Made by a program: the position numbers and the translations under genes | Notes under the pieces: model-generated | The model's database searches: none | What the model was told of the DNA's origin: nothing | What the model saw: only the letters and a program-made list of their open reading frames with translations | Assembly (NCBI RefSeq): GCF_011421635.1 | Contig: NZ_WTLI01000009.1 | Coordinates: forward strand, 124,001 to 188,000 | From: Paenibacillus turpanensis | Lineage (GTDB): Bacteria; Bacillota; Bacilli; Paenibacillales; YIM-B00363 | Length of the DNA: 64,000 nucleotides | Reading direction: 5' to 3' | Part shown: positions 16,893 to 24,799 of the stretch, in pieces | How positions within the stretch are numbered: position 1 is the stretch's first letter | Layout of the letters: each line of letters starts with the position of its first letter

Positions 16893-17552
16893 ATGTGTCA
16901 AAATGGACAACATCATCACCACCATGAATGGGAAACACCGGTCATGGCCAAAAAGAGACCGATTCGCATCGGAATCGGAGGCCCGGTGGGCTCCGGTAAA
17001 ACCGCACTCGTCGAAAAGCTGTCCAAACGTCTGCGCGACAAATACAGCATCGGCGTAATTACCAACGACATCTATACCAAAGAGGACGCGCTTATTCTCA
17101 TGCGAGCGGATGCGCTGCCGGAAGAGCGTATTATCGGGGTCGAAACAGGCGGCTGCCCGCATACGGCGATCCGTGAGGATGCTTCCATGAATTTTGAAGC
17201 AGTGGAAGAGCTTGAGGCTCGTTTTAACGATTTGAAAATGATCCTAATCGAAAGCGGCGGCGATAACCTTGCAGCAGCGTTCAGCCCGGAGCTGGTGGAC
17301 CGGTTCATATATATTATCGACGTCGCGCAGGGAGAAAAGATTCCGCGCAAGGGCGGCCCTGGCATCATGCGTTCGGATCTTTTGATTATTAACAAAAAGG
17401 ATCTGGCTCCTTTTGTCGGTGCGAGCCTGGAGGTCATGGAAAAGGACTCCCGCACGATGCGAGGCGATCGTCCGTTTGTGTTCACCAATTTACGCGATGA
17501 GGATGGGCTGGAGCAAGTCATCGCTTGGCTGGAAAACGAGCTCGTCTCATGA
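16893..17552 (+). CDS. ureG: Urease accessory GTPase UreG with His-rich N-terminus
   Basis: A 219-residue SIMIBI-class GTPase that powers nickel delivery. Motifs are [15 protein letters not shown] (P-loop, about residue 30), NDIYTKED, the metal-binding [15 protein letters not shown] with its CPH triad, [13 protein letters not shown], and the base-specificity NKKDLAPF. The first ~25 residues are an extension with five consecutive histidines after a Cys ([14 protein letters not shown]). With no ureE present, this tract may take over nickel storage or delivery (inference). ATG 16893 is preceded by AAGGGGGAAG. Confidence 0.95.
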   Translation: MCQNGQHHHHHEWETPVMAKKRPIRIGIGGPVGSGKTALVEKLSKRLRDKYSIGVITNDIYTKEDALILMRADALPEERIIGVETGGCPHTAIREDASMNFEAVEELEARFNDLKMILIESGGDNLAAAFSPELVDRFIYIIDVAQGEKIPRKGGPGIMRSDLLIINKKDLAPFVGASLEVMEKDSRTMRGDRPFVFTNLRDEDGLEQVIAWLENELVS

Positions 17553-18382
17553 GTGTTTCAGGGCTGCTGAACGCCGAATTTGAGCTCACAAGCGCCGGAA
17601 CACGACTGGCCCGCAATGTCCATCGATACCCGCTGAAGGTGCAGAAGAGCTTTCCGGTCGGCGGCGGCCAGGCGGCGATCGTCATAATGGACGCTTCGCC
17701 CGGCCTTCTCGAAGGAGATGTGTATGATATATCCTTAGTGGCGGGCCGCGGCACCAAGGTGTACGCAACGACGCAGTCCTACACCAAAATTCATCCTTCC
17801 ACGCAGGGCAAGCCGGCAAAGCAACAGATCAAGTTAACCGTGCGAGAGGATGCGCTGCTGGAGTTTTTTCCAGAGCCGGCCATGCCCTACGCGGATTCGC
17901 TTTACGAGGGGGCCGTCGATATTAGCCTTGTAGGAAATGCGGTGCTGCTCTTCGGGGAAATCCTCTGCCCAGGACGTGATTTGCGGGGGGAACGATTCCA
18001 TTACCGCTCGTACCAAAATACACTTCAAGTGAACAGGGACGGGAAAAGACTTCTTTTCAACCGTGTACGGCTGCAGCCGCAGGAACCGCATTTCTTTTCA
18101 CCCGCCGTGTTGGATGGAAGCTTGTATATGGGCACGTTCTACGCCTTTGGACTGACCGATCCGCGTGCGACGGTTGAGGCGCTGCGTATGCTTTGCAGCG
18201 AAGCGCCGGATTGGGGCTCGAAGCTTACGGCAGGCATAAGCCGAACCGAGGGCGGAGGCGTGGTGGTGACGATGTCCTCGGCCTGTCTGCGCAGCATGAA
18301 GAGCTGCATGCAGAGCTTGCGGGAGGCGGTCCGACGTGACGCTCTAACTATGCAGCCGCTGTATTTTTTGGCGAGCTTATAA
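17549..18382 (+). CDS. ureD: Urease accessory protein UreD (UreH)
   Basis: A 277-residue scaffold protein that binds apo-urease and recruits UreF/UreG. Family segments are [51 protein letters not shown] and the [12 protein letters not shown] stretch. ATG 17549 overlaps the ureG stop by 4 bp. It is the last gene of the ureABCFGD operon, and a terminator follows 4 bp after the stop. No nickel permease gene is nearby. Confidence 0.92.
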   Translation: MSVSGLLNAEFELTSAGTRLARNVHRYPLKVQKSFPVGGGQAAIVIMDASPGLLEGDVYDISLVAGRGTKVYATTQSYTKIHPSTQGKPAKQQIKLTVREDALLEFFPEPAMPYADSLYEGAVDISLVGNAVLLFGEILCPGRDLRGERFHYRSYQNTLQVNRDGKRLLFNRVRLQPQEPHFFSPAVLDGSLYMGTFYAFGLTDPRATVEALRMLCSEAPDWGSKLTAGISRTEGGGVVVTMSSACLRSMKSCMQSLREAVRRDALTMQPLYFLASL

Positions 18383-18386
18383 TTGT

Positions 18387-18430
18387 AAAGCCGAATGCTC
18401 CACTCCTTGTGCGTGGACTTCGGCTTTTTG
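18387..18430 (+). terminator. Terminator of the urease operon
   Basis: AAAGCCGAA (18387-18395) pairs with TTCGGCTTT (18419-18427), and an inner CTCCAC / GTGGA pairing extends the stem. A T-rich tail follows. Confidence 0.85.
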
Positions 18431-18540
18431 TTTTCTGCGGCGGTTGTATTTTGTCCAAGGTTCTGCGCATTGCAATTGCATTTTGTATAAGGTTAATTTG
18501 GCTCGGTTTCCTTGTCTAGATGCTTGATCTGTACCGCTTG

Positions 18541-19473
18541 TCAGGAGTCCGAGAAAATGTCATCGATTGTTAAGGGAACACGCAAACAATGGGGAGGATT
18601 TTGCTGCACGGCTTCCTTGCACCCGGAGCCTCCAATGTAAAATTGGATATGGGAGTTGCTCCTTGCGAGAAGATCGAGCTCTGGCAAAAGTTCCCGATTG
18701 CTCTCAAACGGGATCGGTGTCGATGCGGACAGCACTACCTTCGCCGGCTGGAGCTGGGAGATCGCCGCTTCCAGCGCTCCCGGGGCGGGGGAAGCTCCAA
18801 GAGTGCTCGTTCGCCATCCATTCAGCATGGCATGAAGCAGAATCATTAAGAGCGGAATCTCATGACGCTCTCCGGGTAAGCAGGCTCCTAGCAGCAGCGG
18901 GGCATTTGGAGATTCTCTGAAGGTTCCTCTCACTTGGAGCAAATAGTCTCTGACAGCGAGGCTCGCCATATGCTCCTGATGCTCGGACCATTTCCCGGCC
19001 ACCCAATGTTGTCCAATTACCGAAAGATACGGGCGGACGACCTCATCCAGCAAATAAAGAAGTCCAAACTGATGAAAGGTTTGCTGCAGGAGAATATGGA
19101 TTGCCTTATCGTCGCATCGTTCACCGGAAAGAAGCAGCTGTTCGACCACGGGATTAATCTCGGCATCGGAGCAGTTGTCGTTCTCATTTTCCCGGGTAAA
19201 ATGTTCCGTTACGGTTGTGTTATGGCTGATGTTATTTTTTACGGATAATTTGTGGTTAGCGGCAAGAATCGCGTTGCGGACAGAATAGCCTCTGTTAATT
19301 AAGTCTTTTATATTGTTAAGGGTTTGGATGTCCTCGACACTATAAACACGGTACCCGTTTTCGAGCCGCTTGGGAACGACCGCTTTGTAGCGCTCCTCCC
19401 ACTTGCGGATGACGAAGGTGGATAACCCTGTTTTGTCGGCGGCTTGGCGAATGCTGTACCACCCATCAGTCAT
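18541..19473 (-). CDS. MerR-type regulator with cobalamin-binding domain (CarH/LitR-like)
   Basis: A 310-residue protein. Residues 1-70 are a MerR winged helix (SIRQAADKTGLSTFVIRKWEERY). Residues ~105-190 form a B12-binding helical cap with W162 and E167-H168 (QEHMAS), matching the W...EH cap motif of CarH. Residues ~192-305 are a Rossmann B12 domain with PGERHE, where His204 matches the lower axial ligand. CarH-type proteins are adenosylcobalamin-dependent light-sensing repressors that often control carotenoid or photoprotection genes. No such gene is adjacent, so the target is unknown and photosensing is inferred. ATG 19473 has AGAAGGAG upstream. Confidence 0.85.
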   Translation of the reverse strand: MTDGWYSIRQAADKTGLSTFVIRKWEERYKAVVPKRLENGYRVYSVEDIQTLNNIKDLINRGYSVRNAILAANHKLSVKNNISHNTTVTEHFTRENENDNCSDAEINPVVEQLLLSGERCDDKAIHILLQQTFHQFGLLYLLDEVVRPYLSVIGQHWVAGKWSEHQEHMASLAVRDYLLQVRGTFRESPNAPLLLGACLPGERHEIPLLMILLHAMLNGWRTSTLGASPAPGALEAAISQLQPAKVVLSASTPIPFESNRELLPELDLLARSNSHIQFYIGGSGCKEAVQQNPPHCLRVPLTIDDIFSDS

Positions 19474-19564
19474 GGTTTTTGACGCTCCTTCTTACTCCAA
19501 GTATCTTATGGTGAAAATTGTACCATGAGTGTATAACCTATCACAACAATCTATATACAAAGAT

Positions 19565-19594
19565 TTGACAATAGTTCGTAAGATTACGTATAAT
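19565..19594 (+). promoter_or_regulatory. Sigma-A promoter for the 19674 gene
   Basis: Consensus TTGACA (19565-19570), an 18-bp spacer and TATAAT (19589-19594). On the opposite strand, a TTGTGA-18-TACAAT promoter for the MerR-like gene lies just upstream (about 19518-19547). The two are back to back and separated by TATA-rich sequence that could hold a shared operator. Confidence 0.75.
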
Positions 19595-19673
19595 AGAAAT
19601 GAGAGATTTATCCGTGGAAATATCATGTTGCCGACCATAGCGATCGAAGACGTCGTTGAAGGAGGAAGGACGC

Positions 19674-19934
19674 ATGCAGAAAGAATTGCGAAGACAATTG
19701 CGGTGCACAGTGCTGAAGGAAGTGTACTATACAACAAGAAGCCGTAGAAGCAGAAAGACTATCCCCGTCTCTATTGAATTTGAGGACCCGGAAACATTTT
19801 TCGCGTTGGAATATTTGGCTGACAAGGGCCTGATTTACTTACGGCAGCAGGATCAGGAGCATTATGTAGCGAAAATTACGTCCTCCGGGAAGCAGTATGT
19901 TGAGCAGGGGAAGGATATTGTGGCTGCATATTAA
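19674..19934 (+). CDS. Hypothetical protein, winged-helix-like (86 residues)
   Basis: ATG 19674 follows a strong GAAGGAGGAAGG site and a consensus promoter. The N-terminal half is very basic (LRRQLR, TTRSRRSRK). The C-terminal half (EYLADKGLIYLRQQDQEHYVAKITSSGKQYVEQG) resembles the helix plus beta-wing of a winged helix, as in small YjcQ-like DNA-binding proteins. It is divergent from the CarH-like regulator and could be its target or partner, but this is only positional evidence. Confidence 0.7.
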   Translation: MQKELRRQLRCTVLKEVYYTTRSRRSRKTIPVSIEFEDPETFFALEYLADKGLIYLRQQDQEHYVAKITSSGKQYVEQGKDIVAAY

Positions 19935-19943
19935 GAACGAAAA

Positions 19944-19979
19944 GGCGGTCCGTTACAAACGGAATCCGCCATTTTTTTT
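19944..19979. terminator. Terminator, probably bidirectional
   Basis: GGCGGtCCGT... pairs with ...ACGGaatCCGCC and is followed by eight T on the plus strand and by TTTTCG on the minus strand. It serves the 19674 gene and overlaps the 3' end of the convergent gene ending at 19953. Confidence 0.8.
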
Positions 19980-20378
19980 GTTTCGGGAGGAACGGATCAG
20001 GACGAGGAACGAGGCGGCAAAAACAACAGCTTCGATAACCAGCAGTGCGATAACGGGAAGTGAGGTCTTCTTAAAGTGAATAAAGCTGTGAAACGCATCT
20101 AATGTTTCGCTAATTCGGAGAATCCAATTCATGTCCGGTAAAATGCCGAGTGAGGCTGCGACCAGCACCCACAGATCCTTTAGCTTCCAAGCAAGCAGCG
20201 ACACTCCCGCTCCGGTTAAAGCGAACAAAAGCACCTGCCATGGAAAGCTTAATTCGTAGTGCGGCACGGCGTCCAGTGCAAAGTGGGAGGCGAATGCCAC
20301 AGTCAGACCGAGTATCTTCGGACGGCGGAGCAACGTGTAAACAGCGGCTCCGGCGGCAAAATGCGTTGCGCCAAGCAT
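19953..20378 (-). CDS. Small membrane protein related to YdjM-type hydrolases
   Basis: A 141-residue protein with about four transmembrane segments. The start MLGATHFAAGAAVYTLL plus ASHFALDAVPHYE and a later SLGILPDMNWI carry conserved His/Asp positions of the DUF457/LexA-binding membrane hydrolase group. It is a short version of the family seen in yfhP at 767. AAGGAGAG lies upstream of the ATG. Substrate and role are unknown. Confidence 0.65.
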   Translation of the reverse strand: MLGATHFAAGAAVYTLLRRPKILGLTVAFASHFALDAVPHYELSFPWQVLLFALTGAGVSLLAWKLKDLWVLVAASLGILPDMNWILRISETLDAFHSFIHFKKTSLPVIALLVIEAVVFAASFLVLIRSSRNKKNGGFRL

Positions 20379-20434
20379 GGATAGGCACTCTCCTTTTTTG
20401 TATGTATTCTATAGCTAAGGTTACCAAATATTAC

Positions 20435-20463
20435 TTTACAAAGAAATATTCATTCGATATAGT
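20435..20463 (+). promoter_or_regulatory. Probable promoter of kinase gene leader
   Basis: TTTACA (20435-20440), a 17-bp spacer and TATAGT (20458-20463). The predicted start lies near 20470, only a few bases before a strong terminator-type hairpin (20474-20510). Confidence 0.6.
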
Positions 20464-20473
20464 TTATTTTACG

Positions 20474-20510
20474 CAGATCGATCCGAACCGAGGATCGGTC
20501 TGTTTTTTTT
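20474..20510 (+). terminator. Leader terminator/attenuator before kinase gene
   Basis: CAGATCGATCC pairs with GGATCGGTCTG (one G-T wobble) around a 7-nt loop, followed by eight T. It lies between a promoter and the kinase ribosome binding site. No gene on this strand ends nearby, since the neighbour at 19953-20378 is on the other strand. That points to attenuation or a tiny RNA rather than ordinary termination. Confidence 0.75.
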
Positions 20511-20549
20511 GTGCTGTGCAAATCAGAGTGAATGGGAGGGGGGGAATTT

Positions 20550-22259
20550 ATGAAGGAAGAAACAATGTTACAGCCGGGCGTGCTGGTAGCGGGCAGATAC
20601 CGCGTGATGAGAAAGCTTGGACAGGGCGGCATGTGCGAGGTGTTTTTGGCGGAGGATCAAAGGCTTCCGGGCAAGCACTGGGCGATTAAGATACCGAGAA
20701 TGGACGTGCCGTTTTACAGCCAGGTCCGCCAAGAGGCAATGCTGCTGGCAACGTTTCAGCACCCGAGTTTGCCGCAAATCGCTGATTTTATCCCTTTAGG
20801 GGACGGTGCTCGTTACGCTATGGTGATGGAATATATCGAAGGTGAAAATTTGCAGCAGTGGTTTGAGCGAAAGCGGAGGGAGCCTTCTTTACAGGAAGTT
20901 GTTGATGTTGCTGTACAGCTCTGCGAGGCATTGACTTATTTGCATGGGCAAATTAAAGATCCGATTATTTATCGGGATGTGAAGCCATCCAATATTATGA
21001 TTTCCCGAGAGGGCAGGCTCAAGCTGATCGATTTCGGGACGGCCAGGCAGTACAAAGCAGGACGGGCGCAGGATACGGTGCCGCTTGGAACGCTAGCGTT
21101 TGCTTCTCCTGAGCAGCTTCGCGGTCATCAGACGGATGTGCGATCCGACGTATATGCGGTTGGGACGCTGCTTTATTATTTGCTGACTAGAGGCAGCTTG
21201 TACATTCAGAGCGTAAAATCCGCTAGCCAGCTCCATGCAAAGCTGTCTTTGAAAGTTAGCGAGGTTTTGCGGCAGGCGCTTCGTGAGGATCCGCAGGAGC
21301 GCTTTGCTTCCATTGCCGCGCTTCAAGCAGCACTCGTACAAGCAGCGGCGGCGGATTTGCCGGGCGTTGCAGGAGGCGGCTTGCTGCGGAAGCAGGGAAG
21401 CGCAGGTGCGTATGCTGCGGGGGTGCCGACGCGAACCATACTAACCGTGGGCAGCTTGTATTCCGGGGCTGGCGCTACGACGACGGCTCTGCTGCTGGCC
21501 GCGCTCCTCGACCGGGCGGGGATCCCGCACGCCTTTGTTGAGCTTCCGGGAAGCGAGCCCGAGCTGATGTATCGACTGAGCGGCGGACAACCGCATACGG
21601 ATGAGGAAAGTATACATCCTCTGGGCGAGGATACGGGTTCAACGCCCAAAGGTACTGGGCCCTATCAGCCCTGGTCTGCCGACCCCATGTGCACAGATCA
21701 TACGCATTGGTACCCGGCGGAGCGGGGCGGGGCGCGTTGGGAGCAGACGGAGCTTTATCGTCTGCTTGCTTCGATAAAACAGCCGATCGTCATTTTGGAT
21801 GCGAGCGGCCATTTGCCTGACGAGAAGGTGCGCGTGGCCTGTGAGGCATCCGATTTGTTTTGGCTTGTCAGCGGACCGGATCCGCAGAAGCTGCTTACCA
21901 TGCGAGCGCAGCGGCTGCATGATATGATGCAGTCCGCCAAGGCTGCAGGCAAGACGGCTGGCTGGATTGCAGCCCGGTTTTCGGCTGCTTCTTACGCAGC
22001 CGTCATGGCGGAGGCGTTCGGGCTGCCCCCGGCGGCGGTCATTCCCGAGCTGCCTGGGAAGGAATTGTTCCGAGCCAAGTGGAATGGGGACGGGCGTCTC
22101 CACTCGCTTCTGAAGGAAGAAGAGCTGCGCATTACGCTCACGAAGCGACTGGGTGAGCTGCTTGGAAGAGATGTCTCCGCTTGGGTTTCCCGCATGGAGA
22201 AAGGCGGGGGCTTGTTTAAGTGGATCAAAAAGAAACATTTATTTGAAAAAATGGGTTGA
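20550..22259 (+). CDS. Ser/Thr protein kinase fused to a ParA/TadZ-like ATPase domain
   Basis: A 569-residue two-domain protein. Residues ~15-262 are a Hanks-type kinase: glycine loop GQGG, catalytic Lys47 in WAIKIP, catalytic loop YRDVKPSN (141-148, Tyr replacing the usual His), DFG 161-163 and ASPEQ. After a linker, residues ~295-520 resemble a P-loop ParA/MinD-type fold with a Walker-like GSLYSGAGATTT (302-313), which lacks the usual GKT lysine, so ATP binding may be weak or lost. The kinase has no transmembrane or PASTA region. It heads the Tad pilus locus, and an FHA-domain protein closes it. ATG 20550 follows GGGAGGGGGGG. Confidence 0.85.
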   Translation: MKEETMLQPGVLVAGRYRVMRKLGQGGMCEVFLAEDQRLPGKHWAIKIPRMDVPFYSQVRQEAMLLATFQHPSLPQIADFIPLGDGARYAMVMEYIEGENLQQWFERKRREPSLQEVVDVAVQLCEALTYLHGQIKDPIIYRDVKPSNIMISREGRLKLIDFGTARQYKAGRAQDTVPLGTLAFASPEQLRGHQTDVRSDVYAVGTLLYYLLTRGSLYIQSVKSASQLHAKLSLKVSEVLRQALREDPQERFASIAALQAALVQAAAADLPGVAGGGLLRKQGSAGAYAAGVPTRTILTVGSLYSGAGATTTALLLAALLDRAGIPHAFVELPGSEPELMYRLSGGQPHTDEESIHPLGEDTGSTPKGTGPYQPWSADPMCTDHTHWYPAERGGARWEQTELYRLLASIKQPIVILDASGHLPDEKVRVACEASDLFWLVSGPDPQKLLTMRAQRLHDMMQSAKAAGKTAGWIAARFSAASYAAVMAEAFGLPPAAVIPELPGKELFRAKWNGDGRLHSLLKEEELRITLTKRLGELLGRDVSAWVSRMEKGGGLFKWIKKKHLFEKMG

Positions 22260-22284
22260 CCAATCGCTTGAACCTCGGTATTAT
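22256..22284 (+). promoter_or_regulatory. Probable promoter of the tad operon
   Basis: TTGACC (22256-22261), a 17-bp spacer and TATTAT (22279-22284). It begins at the last codon of the kinase gene and drives a leader with a terminator-like hairpin before the first small tad-locus gene. Confidence 0.7.
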
Positions 22285-22314
22285 ATTGCCATATAACATA
22301 TTGTCGAATGCGGA

Positions 22315-22365
22315 AGCACCGCTGACCGAAATCTTAGGATTTCGATCTGCGTGTGCTTTTTTTTA
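22315..22365 (+). terminator. Leader hairpin with T-run (terminator or attenuator)
   Basis: Inner stem CGAAATC / GATTTCG with a short loop, outer pairing AGCAC / GTGCT, then eight T. Transcripts from the 22256 promoter would meet it about 75 nt after starting, 30 nt before the next Shine-Dalgarno. It could also end the kinase transcript. Confidence 0.75.
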
Positions 22366-22394
22366 TTTTCTGAAACGAAAGGGGAGGTAAGGTT

Positions 22395-22508
22395 GTGCAA
22401 GGCAGAAATGGGCGTTTGTACACCGTATGGGCGGTAGTTTCTTATTCACTTATCGTGTATGGCGCTTGGCTTCTGATTTTACAATACGTGCCGAGGGAAG
22501 GGGGATAA
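22395..22508 (+). CDS. 37-residue membrane peptide of the tad locus
   Basis: A GTG start at 22395 follows GGGGAGGTAAGG, and the stop TAA (22506-22508) lies 4 bp before tadZ. The product has a basic N-terminus (VQGRNGRLY), one hydrophobic helix (VWAVVSYSLIVYGAWLLILQYV) and a short polar end. Close packing with tadZ and the good ribosome binding site support translation. Function unknown; a small pilus-assembly membrane subunit is one guess. Confidence 0.6.
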   Translation: MQGRNGRLYTVWAVVSYSLIVYGAWLLILQYVPREGG

Positions 22509-22512
22509 GCCT

Positions 22513-23667
22513 ATGGAGAGATTGCTGCTGGCAGTTGCTGATGGGGATGAAGACTATGTTGCTGCTTTAGCTTCTTTTTTGCGGGAGTCGGAGCTTTTTT
22601 TCCGTTTTGAAGTGCTGGAGTTTACAAATTGGGAGAAGCTTGCTGCGTTTGAAGCGCAGCAGCGAAGCTGCGAGCTCTTGGTGGTGTCTGCTTCTTTGGC
22701 GAGGGCGGTTGAGCGTCTTCCGGAAAGCGCCGTTATTGTGGCGCTGCTTGATTCTCCTCATGAAGCGGACCAGCCGGAGGGCTCCGCTGCAGCGATTTTT
22801 AAGTATCAATCGCTCGTTGAGCTCGTCAACAAGCTGGGGAATGTGTATATGAGCTTCCGGCAGCAGCCTATGAGACAGCACGGAAACGGGCCTGGGGCAG
22901 GCGCTTGTACCGTCGTTACCTTTTTTGCGGCCTCCGGCGGGACGGGAAAAACAACCGCTGCAATCTACAGCGCCGCAGATCTTATTAAGCGGGGAAAGCG
23001 TGTGCTGTACATTAATTTGGAAAGCGCCAATTGTGTTTCTTCCTATTTGTCCGAGAGAACTCAAAGCTCAGTGGATTTAGGGCGTATGCTCTACCATATT
23101 CGTGCCGTGCAGCCGGAGCAGGCCATGGAAGCGGCAGCGGAAGGCAAGGTAATGGAAAGAGGCATTGCGTACAACCGTCCGCTTCATGTGCGGGAATGGC
23201 TCGAGCTGCGCGCGGACGATATTGAAGGGATTGTTACAGCGGCGAGAGCTTCTGAAGCATATGATATGGTTTTGCTCGATCTGGAGAGCGGTTTATCCAC
23301 GGTTGCGTTAGCCGCACTTCAAGCATGTGATTTAACGGTGTGGACATGTACGGGAGACGCAGCCTCAGAAGAAAAGCGGAGACTTTGCCAACGTGCATTG
23401 GAAGAGCTGCAGCTTTGGGGGCAGTTGAAGACAAAGTGCATGTTTCTGCAGACAAAACGGGTCCCCACTGCATATCCCCCTGCTTCGGGAAATAAGCACC
23501 TGCCCTATATGCCGCAATGGAAAACCTCGCAATCGCTTGAGGATGTTTGGCAGTCGCCCTATTACGCGGAGCAGGCTGCGAGCTTGTGGGGGGCGCTGCT
23601 AGAGGACGGTGATCGCGATGGACCAGCAGTTGTACGCGAAGCGGTGCCGGGAGGCCGTCCGCACTAA
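22513..23667 (+). CDS. tadZ: TadZ/CpaE-like pilus assembly ATPase
   Basis: A 384-residue protein. Residues 1-115 resemble the degenerate receiver domain of TadZ/CpaE. From residue ~130 there is a ParA/MinD-type ATPase with deviant Walker A ASGGTGKTT (140-148), a VLYINLES segment and a Walker B-like MVLLDLESG. TadZ proteins localise Tad machines, often to a pole. The frame overlaps the start of tadA by 50 bp. ATG 22513 is spaced 4 bp from the small membrane gene. Confidence 0.87.
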   Translation: MERLLLAVADGDEDYVAALASFLRESELFFRFEVLEFTNWEKLAAFEAQQRSCELLVVSASLARAVERLPESAVIVALLDSPHEADQPEGSAAAIFKYQSLVELVNKLGNVYMSFRQQPMRQHGNGPGAGACTVVTFFAASGGTGKTTAAIYSAADLIKRGKRVLYINLESANCVSSYLSERTQSSVDLGRMLYHIRAVQPEQAMEAAAEGKVMERGIAYNRPLHVREWLELRADDIEGIVTAARASEAYDMVLLDLESGLSTVALAALQACDLTVWTCTGDAASEEKRRLCQRALEELQLWGQLKTKCMFLQTKRVPTAYPPASGNKHLPYMPQWKTSQSLEDVWQSPYYAEQAASLWGALLEDGDRDGPAVVREAVPGGRPH

Positions 23668-24799
23668 GCTTGAATATTTGGAAAGCTGCAGCGATGAGCA
23701 GCTGAAAGGCATCGTTGAAGCCGTCGTCTTCGGGATATCGGCGGAGTCTTACCTTACCGCAGCGGAAAAGGAGCAGCTGGTCAGCAGGGTTCTGTACTCG
23801 TTTCGTGGTCTTGATGTGCTGGAGCCGCTGCTGCACGATTCGCAGGTGACGGAGATTATGGTCAACTCACACGAGGAAATATTTTTTGAAAAGGGCGGTC
23901 GTCTCTTTACCTATGATTTGGCATTTGAATCCGTGGAGCGTCTGGAAACCGTCATCCAGACGATCGTAAGCAGCGTAAACCGAACCGTGAACGAAGCCTC
24001 GCCGATCGTTGATGCGCGGCTGGCCGACGGGTCCAGGGTCAACGTAGTACTGCCGCCTGTTGCCCTTAAGGGACCGGCGCTGACGATCCGCAAATTTCCG
24101 GAACGTCCGCTAGGGCTGCAGGACTTAATCGAAAAAGGGGCATTAACACCGGAAGCCGCGGATTATCTCATTGCTGCTGTCAAGGACCGCAGAAATATAT
24201 TTATCAGCGGAGGAACCGGCTCGGGCAAAACGACGTTTCTTAACGCGTTGTCCCAGCATATTCCGTCCCATGAGCGAATTATTACGATCGAGGATTCGGC
24301 GGAGCTGCAAATTCGTACGGTGCCGAATCTAATCAGCCTCGAGACGAGGAATCCGAACACAGAGGGGAAGGGTGAAATTACGATACGGCAGCTGATTAAA
24401 AGCTCCCTTCGTATGCGCCCGAGCCGCATCATTGTGGGGGAGGTTCGGGGAGCAGAGGCGCTTGATATGCTGCAAGCAATGAATACGGGGCATGACGGCT
24501 CGTTGTCCACAGGACACGCGAACTCGGCCCGGGACATGCTCAGCCGGCTGGAGACGATGGTGTTAAGCGCCGTTTCCTTGCCCTTGGAAGTGATTCGCCA
24601 GCAGATCAGCTCTGCGCTTGATGTGATGGTGCATTTAAGCCGGATGACTGACTTCAGCCGTAAAGTCGTGGAAATATGCGAGGTAGGGGCTGCCGACGGA
24701 GGCGCTGTGAAGCTTAAACCGCAATTCGTCTATGATCCATCTATGGAATGCTTGCAGGCGGTGACGAAGAGTGTAGACGAAGGAGGACATGTCCGTTGA
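23618..24799 (+). CDS. tadA: TadA/CpaF-type secretion ATPase
   Basis: A 393-residue type II/IV secretion ATPase that powers Flp pilus assembly. The N-terminal region has LLHDSQVTEIMVNS. Walker A is SGGTGSGKTT (about 197-206), Asp/Glu box motifs include IITIEDSAEL, Walker B is RIIVGEVRG, and the His box is GHDGSLSTGHANS. ATG 23618 is chosen over in-frame GTG 23609 because GAGG lies 12 nt upstream of the ATG but only 3 nt from the GTG. It overlaps tadZ upstream and tadB downstream. Confidence 0.93.
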   Translation: MDQQLYAKRCREAVRTKLEYLESCSDEQLKGIVEAVVFGISAESYLTAAEKEQLVSRVLYSFRGLDVLEPLLHDSQVTEIMVNSHEEIFFEKGGRLFTYDLAFESVERLETVIQTIVSSVNRTVNEASPIVDARLADGSRVNVVLPPVALKGPALTIRKFPERPLGLQDLIEKGALTPEAADYLIAAVKDRRNIFISGGTGSGKTTFLNALSQHIPSHERIITIEDSAELQIRTVPNLISLETRNPNTEGKGEITIRQLIKSSLRMRPSRIIVGEVRGAEALDMLQAMNTGHDGSLSTGHANSARDMLSRLETMVLSAVSLPLEVIRQQISSALDVMVHLSRMTDFSRKVVEICEVGAADGGAVKLKPQFVYDPSMECLQAVTKSVDEGGHVR

